DNA of 9,192 nt from Bacillota bacterium. GTDB taxonomy: Bacteria > Bacillota > Clostridia > Oscillospirales > Acutalibacteraceae. A program made the position numbers and the translations under genes. Shown piece after piece: positions 1 to 5,822 of this stretch (positions are counted from its first letter, which is position 1; each line of letters starts with the position of its first letter). The stretch covers positions 1 through 9,192 of the forward strand of contig JAEXDU010000029.1 in assembly GCA_023401495.1 (NCBI GenBank), read 5' to 3'. The notes under the pieces were generated by a model. It saw nothing but the letters and a program-made list of their open reading frames with translations. It was not told where the DNA came from and made no database searches.

Positions 1-530
1 GCCTGATACTCCTGCTTATGAATTTGAGGTCGCTCCCCGTGTGGGAGCGTGGATTGAAATCAATGCCAATCGATTTGGCGGCGTGAGTGCCGCCAGGTCG
101 CTCCCCGTGTGGGAGCGTGGATTGAAATATGCCAGATATAACGTTCTTGGCCTCTGATCCTGCGTCGCTCCCCGTGTGGGAGCGTGGATTGAAATAGCTG
201 AGCCTCAAAATGCGTCTTAAGCTGAGTTGGCGTCGCTCCCCACGCGGGAGCGTGGATTGAAATGGGACTTGATTCAGACGGAATACAAGTGCCGAGCGTC
301 GCTCCCCATGCGGGGGCGTGGATTGAAATTGTGTCAGCCCTTTGTAGATTTCAGGCTGCTTGTGTCGCTCCCCACACGGGGGCGTGGATTGAAATTCGAT
401 CGCCTCGACGAGGTCGCGGCTGCTCATGGTGTCGCTCCCCACGCGGGGAGCGTGGATTGAAATGGTAAAGACAAGACCCCGCGCGAGATGAAAGACCGTC
501 GCTTCCCGTACGGGAAGCGTGGATTGAAAT
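1..530 (+). CRISPR. Type I-C CRISPR array, leader-distal end (8 repeats seen)
   Basis: Eight repeats lie at 29-60, 97-128, 164-195, 232-263, 298-329, 364-395, 431-463 and 498-530. They begin GTCGCTCCCC and end GTGGATTGAAAT, which matches the known type I-C (Dvulg) repeat class. Seven complete spacers of 34-36 bp separate them; 1-28 is probably the end of another spacer whose repeat lies off the left edge. The first three repeats are identical and 32 bp long. The next five carry changes in the stem and loop, and the last two are 33 bp. Decay toward the right, plus the ATTGAAAT handle end on the right, puts the leader and the newest spacers to the left, outside the window. No cas gene is present here. 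All reading frames across this array are repeat artefacts. Confidence 0.97.
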
Positions 531-585
531 TACATACAGTCGTGGTTTGTGTAGCAGCAGAATTGCACCCCTCCATAAAACTTTT

Positions 586-637
586 GGACAATCAGCCGCG
601 AAAATCCGGTAAGGGATTCTCTGGCGGCTGATTGTCC
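586..637. repeat. 52-bp inverted repeat with 14-bp perfect arms
   Basis: The left arm GGACAATCAGCCGC (586-599) is exactly complementary to the right arm GCGGCTGATTGTCC (624-637). Inside, 600-607 and 614-621 can pair over eight positions with one mismatch, giving a long hairpin with a six-base tip. No T run follows, so it is not a standard terminator. The right arm overlaps the proposed -35 box (633-638) of the next promoter, so it may be an operator or a folded RNA at the end of the CRISPR transcript. The stretch 531-585 between the array and this repeat shows no gene. Confidence 0.8.
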
Positions 638-661
638 CACCTTGTCCTTTCCACATATAAT
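633..661 (+). promoter_or_regulatory. Promoter of the two small genes
   Basis: A -35-like TTGTCC (633-638) is followed after 17 bp by a perfect TATAAT (656-661). Transcription would start near 668, giving a leader of about 23 nt with the ribosome binding site of the 22-residue gene at 677-684. The -35 lies inside the right arm of the 586-637 inverted repeat. The -10 and spacing are strong; the -35 matches consensus at four of six positions. Confidence 0.6.
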
Positions 662-690
662 GAAGCACCTATCAAAAAGGAGGGTTTGAT

Positions 691-759
691 ATGTGGGCTT
701 GGTATCATTGTCATTGGTGGTTCTGCTATAACGGCCACTGTATCCCGTGGTATGATTAA
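691..759 (+). CDS. 22-residue Trp/His/Cys/Tyr-rich peptide
   Basis: I do not recognise this gene. It is a tiny ORF from ATG 691 to TAA 757-759, with a very good ribosome binding site AAGGAGGG (677-684) six bases before the ATG and a TATAAT box 30 bases upstream. The peptide starts MWAWYHCHWW and ends IPWYD. It has five Trp (2, 4, 9, 10, 20), three His (6, 8, 16), three Cys (7, 12, 17) and three Tyr (5, 13, 21), with no Lys or Arg. The His/Cys pattern could bind a metal or haem, and the aromatic content suggests membrane or protein contact; both are guesses. It could also be a leader peptide whose translation controls the 54-residue gene that starts 99 bp downstream, or a peptide precursor, though no maturation gene is in view. 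The start signals make chance less likely. Confidence 0.6.
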   Translation: MWAWYHCHWWFCYNGHCIPWYD

Positions 760-858
760 GAAACGAGTGCAGCAATCGGGTCTGATTTAAAAATCGATTG
801 TGTGCAGGACTGTATGAACACATGGATTTTCCATACACTATCCCCGAGGTGATTTTGT

Positions 859-1023
859 ATGGATTATTCCGACTTTTCTTTTCCTCAGGCTCTGTCTGAA
901 GATCGCAAGCTGAAAGAATTTTTCGATTCTCTTCCGGAGCAGGATCAGCTGCGGCTGATGCAGGGCTGCAGCTCCTACGGCGAATTTTACGACAGGGTCG
1001 TACAGGCAATCCCAAAATGCTGA
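859..1023 (+). CDS. 54-residue acidic hypothetical protein
   Basis: The ORF runs from ATG 859 to TGA 1021-1023. The ribosome binding site GAGGTGA (846-852) is correctly spaced, and a hairpin terminator begins one base after the stop. The N-terminus is MDYSDFSFPQ. A predicted helical stretch from about residue 15 to 52 contains KLKEFFDSLP, then DQLRLMQG, and the protein ends IPKC. There are two Cys (36 and 54), no signal peptide and no membrane segment, so it is probably a small cytosolic helical protein. The FFDSLP...LMQ pattern resembles short uncharacterised proteins I associate with Clostridia, but I cannot name a family or a function. It probably shares a transcript with the 22-residue peptide gene upstream; no separate promoter is evident in 760-858. 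Confidence 0.72.
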   Translation: MDYSDFSFPQALSEDRKLKEFFDSLPEQDQLRLMQGCSSYGEFYDRVVQAIPKC

Positions 1024-1056
1024 AAAAGGGGTCCGTCTTGTTGGCGGATCCCTTTT
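1024..1056 (+). terminator. Rho-independent terminator of the small-gene unit
   Basis: AAAAGGGGTCCG (1024-1035) pairs with CGGATCCCTTTT (1045-1056) with one G-T wobble around a nine-base loop. The T run is short and sits within the stem end. It begins one base after the stop codon of the 54-residue gene and separates that unit from the cysK promoter. Confidence 0.75.
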
Positions 1057-1113
1057 GCATGAAAACAACTGGTTACATACGAAAGTGCGGCCTGTAAGGT
1101 GAGCCCTCTTCTA

Positions 1114-1141
1114 TTGACAAGGGAGAATGGCGTGATATAAT
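1114..1141 (+). promoter_or_regulatory. Strong promoter of cysK
   Basis: A consensus TTGACA (1114-1119), a 16-bp spacer and a perfect TATAAT (1136-1141) with the extended -10 dinucleotide TG at 1133-1134. The start point would be near 1148, leaving a leader of about 130 nt. In the leader, ATTCC (1197-1201) can pair with GGAAT (1211-1215), and AAATAAT (1226-1232) with ATTATTT (1251-1257), just before the ribosome binding site. These could be regulatory, but I recognise no known riboswitch or T-box in them. Confidence 0.85.
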
Positions 1142-1276
1142 AAAACCATACAAAATAGATATGAATTATTGGAGCGTGCGGCTTCGGGAGATCGGTATTC
1201 CTATCTTTTGGGAATCGGTGCGTTCAAATAATAATTGTTCATTCAGATTGATTATTTGGAGAAGGAGATTGCGGTT

Positions 1277-2209
1277 ATGGCGAAAATTGCAAAAAATATT
1301 ACGGAACTGATAGGAAAAACTCCTTTGCTGGAACTGACAAACTTTGAGAAAAAATATGATTTAAAGGCAACGATCCTCGCGAAATTGGAATATTTCAATC
1401 CCGCGGGCAGTGTAAAGGATCGTATTGCAAAGGCCATGGTGGATGACGCCGAGCAAAAGGGTCTGCTCAAAGCGGGCTCCGTGATTATCGAGCCCACCAG
1501 CGGCAATACCGGCATCGGTCTTGCGTCGGTCGCGGCGGCCAGAGGCTACCGGATTATCCTCACCATGCCGGAAACCATGAGCATTGAAAGAAGAAATCTT
1601 CTCAAGGCCTATGGCGCAGAGGTCGTCCTGACCGATGGCTCCAAGGGCATGAGGGGGGCAATCACCAAGGCGACTGAGCTCGCGAAGGAAATCCCGAATG
1701 CGTATATTCCGGGCCAGTTTGAGAATCCTGCGAATCCGGCGGCACATCAGGCGACCACCGGCCCCGAAATCTGGCAGGATACCGACGGAAAGGTTGACTT
1801 CTTTGTGGCGGGTATCGGAACCGGCGGCACCATCACGGGTGTCGGTGAATATCTGAGAAGCCAGAACCCCGGTGTGAAGATTATTGCGGTGGAACCGGCG
1901 AGTTCTCCCGTTTTGTCGAAGGGAACCCCCGGCCCGCATCAGATTCAGGGAATCGGCGCCGGATTTGTTCCGGATGTTCTGGACACCAGGATTTACGACG
2001 AGATCATTCCGGTAGAGAATGAAAACGCGTTTGCAAAAAGCAAAGAGATCGCCAAAACAGAGGGTCTGCTGGTGGGTATCTCCGCGGGTGCGGCGCTTTG
2101 GGCGGCGGAACAGCTGGCAAAACGCCCCGAAAACGCAGGGAAAACGATCGTAGCGCTTCTTCCAGATACCGGTGAGCGTTATCTTTCCACTCCTTTATTC
2201 TCTGATTAA
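1277..2209 (+). CDS. cysK: Cysteine synthase (O-acetylserine sulfhydrylase)
   Basis: This PLP enzyme makes L-cysteine from O-acetylserine and sulfide in the cytosol. The 310-residue length is typical of CysK. Seen motifs are NPAGSVKDR with the PLP-binding Lys at 47, the substrate-binding loop PTSGNTG at 73-79, the phosphate-binding GTGGT at 181-185, GISAGA at 267-272 whose Ser contacts the PLP ring, and the C-terminal LPDTGERYLST at 295-305. I chose ATG 1277 because GAAGGAG (1261-1267) is well placed before it. A TTG-initiated extension to 1235 has no binding site. The gene is monocistronic: it has its own consensus promoter and a strong terminator. CysM or cystathionine beta-synthase are less likely, given the length and motif set. 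No cysE serine acetyltransferase is adjacent. Confidence 0.96.
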   Translation: MAKIAKNITELIGKTPLLELTNFEKKYDLKATILAKLEYFNPAGSVKDRIAKAMVDDAEQKGLLKAGSVIIEPTSGNTGIGLASVAAARGYRIILTMPETMSIERRNLLKAYGAEVVLTDGSKGMRGAITKATELAKEIPNAYIPGQFENPANPAAHQATTGPEIWQDTDGKVDFFVAGIGTGGTITGVGEYLRSQNPGVKIIAVEPASSPVLSKGTPGPHQIQGIGAGFVPDVLDTRIYDEIIPVENENAFAKSKEIAKTEGLLVGISAGAALWAAEQLAKRPENAGKTIVALLPDTGERYLSTPLFSD

Positions 2210-2224
2210 TTTTCAAGATTTTTT

Positions 2225-2264
2225 AAAACAGGCTGCGTGCTTTTAGTACGCAGCCTGTTTTTTT
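2225..2264 (+). terminator. Rho-independent terminator after cysK
   Basis: A 14-bp perfect stem, AAAACAGGCTGCGT (2225-2238) with ACGCAGCCTGTTTT (2248-2261), a nine-base loop and a continuous T tract to 2264. The A-rich left side and T-rich right side would also allow weaker function on the other strand. Confidence 0.95.
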
Positions 2265-2316
2265 ATGAGGAACAGGAATTCATATAAAATTGCTTTTTAT
2301 AGTATGTAATGAAAGC

Positions 2317-2336
2317 CTATAAACGGCAGTTTATAG
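2317..2336. promoter_or_regulatory. 20-bp palindrome, possible operator
   Basis: CTATAAAC (2317-2324) and GTTTATAG (2329-2336) are perfect inverted repeats around GGCA. It lies in the gap of about 308 bp between cysK and the deacetylase, some 160 bp before the deacetylase -10. Length and symmetry fit a dimeric repressor site, but no regulator can be assigned. Apart from the cysK terminator, this palindrome, a short ATGAG/CTCAT hairpin (2365-2379) and the deacetylase promoter, I see nothing else in 2210-2517. Confidence 0.4.
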
Positions 2337-2477
2337 CGGTATAAAACAGTTGTTGGTTAAGATGATGAGTTTTTCTCATTTTGATTGAAAAATCCCGGAT
2401 ATTGTGGCGATGGGGTAATTTGGAAACAAAATAAAGGTTACAATCCTGTTAAACAGCATCCTTTTTAAAAGCGCTTG

Positions 2478-2486
2478 TGCTATAAT
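2478..2486 (+). promoter_or_regulatory. Extended -10 promoter of the deacetylase gene
   Basis: TGC followed by a perfect TATAAT (2481-2486) forms an extended -10. No good -35 is visible at the expected place (about 2458-2463). Directly upstream is the palindrome AAGCGCTT (2469-2476), placed where a repressor could block polymerase. If transcription starts near 2493, an ATG at 2485 cannot be the start codon, which favours GTG 2518. Confidence 0.65.
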
Positions 2487-2517
2487 GAGAAAAGTTAAAA
2501 AAAGGGAAGTGCTGATC

Positions 2518-3549
2518 GTGTCTGTCGGGAAAAAACGTGTTATTATTGCTGCCTCAATGCTTGTTGTTGCGATTTGTATTGGGGTCATTATAGGGTCTGT
2601 CGCCGGTTATGTTACGAAGTCGGCTTTTGCGAATACTCCTTCCTCCGAGGCGTCGATTGGCGAAGATCCCTCGCAATTGGTCACGTCGCAGCCTGCTTCA
2701 GAGCAACCGGTTTCGTCTGCTGCGGAAATTTCAGAAATTCCGTCCTCAAAACCTGTTTCTTCGGCGGTTTCGCGCCCCACTTCTGTTCCTTCGTCTTCTT
2801 CGTCTTCCTCCAAAGCGTCTTCTTCGCCGAATTCGGCGGCGATCGCAAAAGAGATGGAAGCAATCCAGGCCATGTTCCCGAACTTTTATGTGGATCCTAC
2901 GGAGAAAATCGCACATCAGGCTGGCGATAAAGTGGCTTACCTTACCTTTGACGACGGACCGTCTGAGCTGACTCCGCAGGTATTGAAAATTTTGGCGGAC
3001 AACGATGTGAAAGCGACTTTCTTTGTGATTGGGCGCAGTGATGCGCAGTCCAAAAAATGGATGAAAGAGATCGTCGATCAGGGCCATACCATTGGAATGC
3101 ACACATACACTCACAATTACAAGCAGATTTATGCTTCTCCCACCGCATTTTTCACCGATTTATCGAAGTTGAACGATCTGATCACCGAGGCCACCGGAGT
3201 AAAGCCGCAGATCGTGCGGTTTGCCGGCGGCAGCGTGAACAGCTACAATAAAGCCATCGCACGCCCGGTTGCAAACGAGCTGACACGCAGAGGATACACG
3301 TATTTTGACTGGAACGTCAGCGCGGGCGATGCGGAGAAGGGCGCAACAGCGCAGTCGATTTATCAGAACACCGTGAATGAAACCCTTCAGTTTGAAAAGG
3401 CGGTCATTCTGTTTCACGACGCTTCTACCAAACACGATACAGTCAAGGAGCTCCCCAAGATCATCGAGACGCTGAAAAAGAACGGCTATCGCTTTGATAA
3501 GCTGGATCCCTCCGTCAAACCGATCATCTTTAAGCTTCCGGCCCAGTGA
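2518..3549 (+). CDS. Membrane-anchored or secreted polysaccharide deacetylase (NodB/CE4 family)
   Basis: This is a probable cell-wall or surface-polysaccharide N-deacetylase acting outside the membrane. With GTG 2518 as start (343 residues; AAAGGGAAG at 2501-2509) the protein has a basic N-terminus, one hydrophobic segment at about 8-33, and a Ser/Pro-rich linker to about residue 105. The NodB domain follows from about 138. Catalytic motifs are present: TFDDGP (143-148) with the catalytic and metal-binding Asp 145/146, metal ligands His195 and His199 in HTYTH, motif 3 as RFAGGS (234-239), DWN (264-266), and the LFHD motif (298-301) with His300. All key residues are intact, so it should be active. 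The substrate (peptidoglycan GlcNAc or MurNAc, or another glycan) cannot be read from sequence. An upstream ATG at 2485 overlaps the -10 box and was rejected. The gene appears monocistronic. Confidence 0.9.
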   Translation: MSVGKKRVIIAASMLVVAICIGVIIGSVAGYVTKSAFANTPSSEASIGEDPSQLVTSQPASEQPVSSAAEISEIPSSKPVSSAVSRPTSVPSSSSSSSKASSSPNSAAIAKEMEAIQAMFPNFYVDPTEKIAHQAGDKVAYLTFDDGPSELTPQVLKILADNDVKATFFVIGRSDAQSKKWMKEIVDQGHTIGMHTYTHNYKQIYASPTAFFTDLSKLNDLITEATGVKPQIVRFAGGSVNSYNKAIARPVANELTRRGYTYFDWNVSAGDAEKGATAQSIYQNTVNETLQFEKAVILFHDASTKHDTVKELPKIIETLKKNGYRFDKLDPSVKPIIFKLPAQ

Positions 3550-3594
3550 ATCCCAGCGAGCAGCAACCTTACCCGGTTTGCCTGCGAACCAACG

Positions 3595-3651
3595 AAAAAA
3601 GATTCGGACATCTCTTCTACGATAAGCGGAGATGATGTCCGAATCTTTTTT
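3595..3651. terminator. Bidirectional terminator between convergent genes
   Basis: AAAAAAGATTCGGACATC (3595-3612) is exactly complementary to GATGTCCGAATCTTTTTT (3634-3651), with a 21-base loop that can pair further. The A and T tracts flank the GC core on both sides, so it can end transcription of the deacetylase (plus strand) and of the DUF3810 gene (minus strand, about 120 bp past its stop). Confidence 0.93.
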
Positions 3652-3774
3652 ATGGAAAAGGCCATATTGTTTCGTCCAAAAAGCATTTTACCTCTTGCCG
3701 AACGATTTCAGACCGTAAAAGCAGACAGATGGAGGGCCAGCCCTTATCCACAATAGCAGCATGGCTGGGCAGGG

Positions 3775-4875
3775 CTATTTCAGGCCGTGGCGCTGCCGGT
3801 AATCCGCCAGCAGAAGATCGACCATTCGGCCGTAACTTTTTACGCCGTCCTCCTGACGGTTTGATTTCAGGTATCTGTCGTTGACCTTTGCCGCCACCTT
3901 TGCCGCCGGGCCTTCAAACTGCTTCCAGTAAGCGCTGGATGCGGCAAGGTCTTTTTGCGCACCGGCACCCAGAAGAGCATAGGTTTCCTGTCCGGCTTTC
4001 TGGTCGGCGGAATACAGGGCATTGTTTGCATAAATAAAAGCCAGCATGGTGCCGGAGTAGGAAAACGCTGGATTTGTACTGTTCCGGCCCGCCAGATACG
4101 CGATGAAATTGGCTTCGTCCTCGCGCATGTAGCCTCGCATATGGCTCAGCTCGTGCAGCATGGTGGCGGGGATGCCGTAAGCCGGGGCATCTACGTTGAC
4201 GTTTGCCTCCATGGTAAAAGGAAAATAGATTCCGGTAGTGTCCAGGTATGACATCAGTCGAGAGGCCATCACGGCTTTTGGCGCTCCGTAGCCGTTTTTT
4301 AAGGTGGGGTATCGTGCTTCCATAGAGTCCATGATGTCGCGCGCTGTTTTGGCAGCCTCTTTCCGGTCGGGGAGAACGGCGACACCCTGGCTGTCTGTTT
4401 CAACTCCCGTCCGGTCGCGGTTGGCTTGCTGAGCCAGCTCCGTGCAGAGCGCTTTCAGCTCTTCAGCGGAGGAAGGCCGCACCGTCAGCCCCGAAACCTG
4501 CGCGAACGGGTAACGGGAATAGTTGATGCCGCAGGTAATCGTGAACCAGAAGGAGATTACGCCCACCGCGCAGAGCAGAGAGGCCAACGCGCGCAGCAAA
4601 AGCGTTTTTCGCTCCTGCCTGCGGCGGATCAGCCGGACGATCAGGCGGATCAGCAGGGCAGGGAGAAGCACGATCAAAATTGCCAGCAGCAGCTCCATGA
4701 TGGAAAAGGGAACCAGAGAAGTGATGCGGTTTTCCCCTAAAGAAAATACAGGGTAGATCGTTACGGCGTACCACTCCGCCAAATCCGGCTGCCTGGAAGC
4801 GGCATACGAAAAAGCCAGCGAAAGCGGCAGCAGCAGAAAAAGCCAGATTCGTTTGAACGAAAGCAGGGATTTCAT
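3775..4875 (-). CDS. DUF3810 family membrane protein with HExxH metallopeptidase motif
   Basis: The 366-residue protein has hydrophobic segments at about 10-26, 57-80 and 94-115, then a large domain predicted to lie outside. The zinc-protease motif HELSH is at 241-245 and is followed by a conserved RGYMREDEANFIAYLAG stretch. A downstream Glu there (252 or 254) probably supplies the third metal ligand. This arrangement matches the DUF3810 family, whose substrate is unknown; hydrolysis of a protein or wall peptide is an inference. The start ATG at 4875 has GAGGAA six bases before it. The gene follows the HTH-like gene by 22 bp on the same strand with no visible promoter between, so the two probably form an operon. 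The nearest clear terminator is the shared hairpin at 3595-3651. Confidence 0.85.
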   Translation of the reverse strand: MKSLLSFKRIWLFLLLPLSLAFSYAASRQPDLAEWYAVTIYPVFSLGENRITSLVPFSIMELLLAILIVLLPALLIRLIVRLIRRRQERKTLLLRALASLLCAVGVISFWFTITCGINYSRYPFAQVSGLTVRPSSAEELKALCTELAQQANRDRTGVETDSQGVAVLPDRKEAAKTARDIMDSMEARYPTLKNGYGAPKAVMASRLMSYLDTTGIYFPFTMEANVNVDAPAYGIPATMLHELSHMRGYMREDEANFIAYLAGRNSTNPAFSYSGTMLAFIYANNALYSADQKAGQETYALLGAGAQKDLAASSAYWKQFEGPAAKVAAKVNDRYLKSNRQEDGVKSYGRMVDLLLADYRQRHGLK

Positions 4876-4897
4876 AAGTATTCCTCATTATCTTAGA

Positions 4898-5323
4898 TTA
4901 TTGTTCAGGCTCATTGTCCTTTAAGAAAAATCGGAGTGCCATTGTGACTGCCGCTATTTGATACTTGATTTCGGCATTGGTTTTTTCACATTGGTCACTG
5001 AGGAACAGGTCTATGTCAGCGATTTCGATTCCTGCCATTTTTGCAATGGTTTCTTTTGAAAGCTGGTGATAAGACAATAAGATTTCCAAAAAGGCTTTTA
5101 CTTTTAGGTCCGGCAGTCCTTCCGGTATCATGGCTAAAAACATCATTTTATCTAAAGTTTTTGTTCTTTCCATGAAACCATCAGGAAGAACTTGCATGTT
5201 TCCTTGGGCGATCTGATACACACTTTCAACGCTGAGGGAAAGATATTTTGCCAAAGTTTCCACATTGAAATGATACTCTTCCAATAGCTTTTTTAGGCAA
5301 AGTGAGACGTCTGCGATACTCAT
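4898..5323 (-). CDS. Small protein with two HTH-like segments, likely DNA-binding regulator
   Basis: This is a 141-residue cytosolic protein without membrane segments. Residues 20-41 (NVETLAKYLSLSVESVYQIAQG) look like an XRE/Cro-type helix-turn-helix. A similar pattern recurs at 88-108 (LSKETIAKMAGIEIADIDLF), with matching ETxAK and hydrophobic spacing, which suggests an internal duplication. The remainder is helical, with an acidic tail ending DNEPEQ. I chose ATG 5323 because GGGAGG (5333-5338 on the opposite strand) sits eight bases before it. A longer form from 5395 would begin at or before the likely transcription start. It is first in a probable operon with the DUF3810 gene and could regulate it or itself. 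The exact family is not recognised, and DNA binding is inferred from pattern only. Confidence 0.75.
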   Translation of the reverse strand: MSIADVSLCLKKLLEEYHFNVETLAKYLSLSVESVYQIAQGNMQVLPDGFMERTKTLDKMMFLAMIPEGLPDLKVKAFLEILLSYHQLSKETIAKMAGIEIADIDLFLSDQCEKTNAEIKYQIAAVTMALRFFLKDNEPEQ

Positions 5324-5400
5324 AACGATCAACCTCCCGATCCTAACGTTCGTGAATTTATTTTCCGATTTCAATATGCCACAGACGCAATACATGTTGC

Positions 5401-5429
5401 AGTATATCTCACAGCGAAATCGAAAGCAA
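5401..5429 (-). promoter_or_regulatory. Promoter of the HTH-DUF3810 operon
   Basis: Read on the minus strand, TTGCTT (5424-5429) is followed after 17 bp by TATACT (5401-5406). Transcription would start near 5394, about 70 nt before ATG 5323. Just downstream, GCAA...TTGC around TACATG forms an imperfect palindrome that could be an autoregulatory site. The -35 is weak, so this is a moderate call. Confidence 0.5.
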
Positions 5430-5454
5430 GGCCTTCCATTTCAGGGAGAACATT

Positions 5455-5499
5455 GAATCATCAGCCTGGTGATTCGTCATAGCCACAGAACAGCTATGA
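5455..5499. repeat. Two adjacent hairpins in the divergent intergenic region
   Basis: GAATCATCA (5455-5463) pairs with TGGTGATTC (5467-5475), one wobble, loop GCC. One base later, TCATAGC (5477-5483) pairs exactly with GCTATGA (5493-5499) around a nine-base loop. Neither is followed by a T tract on either strand. They sit upstream of the minus-strand promoter and far from the plus-strand start, so they may be regulator sites. The rest of the 5324-5822 gap holds the promoters listed separately, an AT-rich stretch (about 5510-5575) and no convincing gene. Confidence 0.5.
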
Positions 5500-5612
5500 T
5501 ACTTCCCATTTGAGGTTATTATATAACATGAAATATTACAAGTAAAAGAAAATTGTCTTTTTTTCGTCCACAGTGGTCAATCGGGCAGAAAAACGACGTT
5601 TCTTTTCTCCGC

Positions 5613-5622
5613 AAAGCGCTTT
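5613..5622. promoter_or_regulatory. AAAGCGCTTT palindrome, cre/LacI-type operator candidate
   Basis: This perfect 10-bp palindrome has the core seen in CcpA cre sites and other LacI-family operators, although the outer bases of the cre consensus do not match. It lies six bases upstream of the -35 box TTGGCA of the GT-C-like gene. The same AAGCGCTT core occurs at 2469-2476 in the deacetylase promoter. Confidence 0.35.
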
Positions 5623-5628
5623 CTGTGC

Positions 5629-5658
5629 TTGGCAAATGCTGGTCGATTGTGATACAAT
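5629..5658 (+). promoter_or_regulatory. Upstream promoter of the GT-C-like gene
   Basis: TTGGCA (5629-5634), an 18-bp spacer and TACAAT (5653-5658), with TG at 5650-5651 making an extended -10. It would give a leader of about 160 nt. It may act together with, or instead of, the second -10 element at 5690-5695. Confidence 0.5.
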
Positions 5659-5686
5659 AAACCCAATAACGATCTGATTTGCGTTC

Positions 5687-5695
5687 TGCTATAAT
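5687..5695 (+). promoter_or_regulatory. Second, proximal extended -10 promoter of the GT-C-like gene
   Basis: TGC plus a perfect TATAAT (5690-5695). No clear -35 is visible at the right distance. Transcription would start near 5702, leaving a 5' leader of about 120 nt. Confidence 0.55.
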
Positions 5696-5822
5696 CTGCA
5701 AATGAAAAATGGAGGCCATGGTGTTTCTGCTCGCTTTCGACGGGGAAAAATACCGGTCATGATTCCATATTTATGGTGGATTTGAATCGGCGCTGTTCAG
5801 ACATCATTTACGGGAGTCGGCC

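Noticed and set aside
227..468. Open frames across the CRISPR array with repeated LPTRGRGLK-like peptides
   Set aside because: They are translation of the CRISPR repeats, with no start signals.
530..1068. Long minus-strand open frames (176 and 76 codons) opposite the small genes
   Set aside because: They lie antisense to the better supported plus-strand mini-genes and the terminator, have no ribosome binding site I can see, and show low-complexity, Arg-rich shadow composition.
1148..1276. Known riboswitch in the cysK leader
   Set aside because: Only short pairings are visible, and none match a SAM riboswitch or a T-box layout.
2485..2517. Upstream ATG start for the deacetylase
   Set aside because: The ATG overlaps the TATAAT -10 box, so it would lie before the transcription start. 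GTG 2518 has a binding site and a normal signal-anchor N-terminus.
5519..5719. 66-codon minus-strand ORF in the divergent gap
   Set aside because: It overlaps both plus-strand promoters, lacks a clear binding site, and has no recognisable features.
5718..5762. A 13-14 codon ORF (ATG 5718 or GTG 5721, starting MVFLLAFDGE) after GGAGG at 5711-5715
   Set aside because: The spacing to the ATG is too short and only the GTG would fit. It has no other support, so it is at best a speculative leader peptide for the GT-C-like gene.
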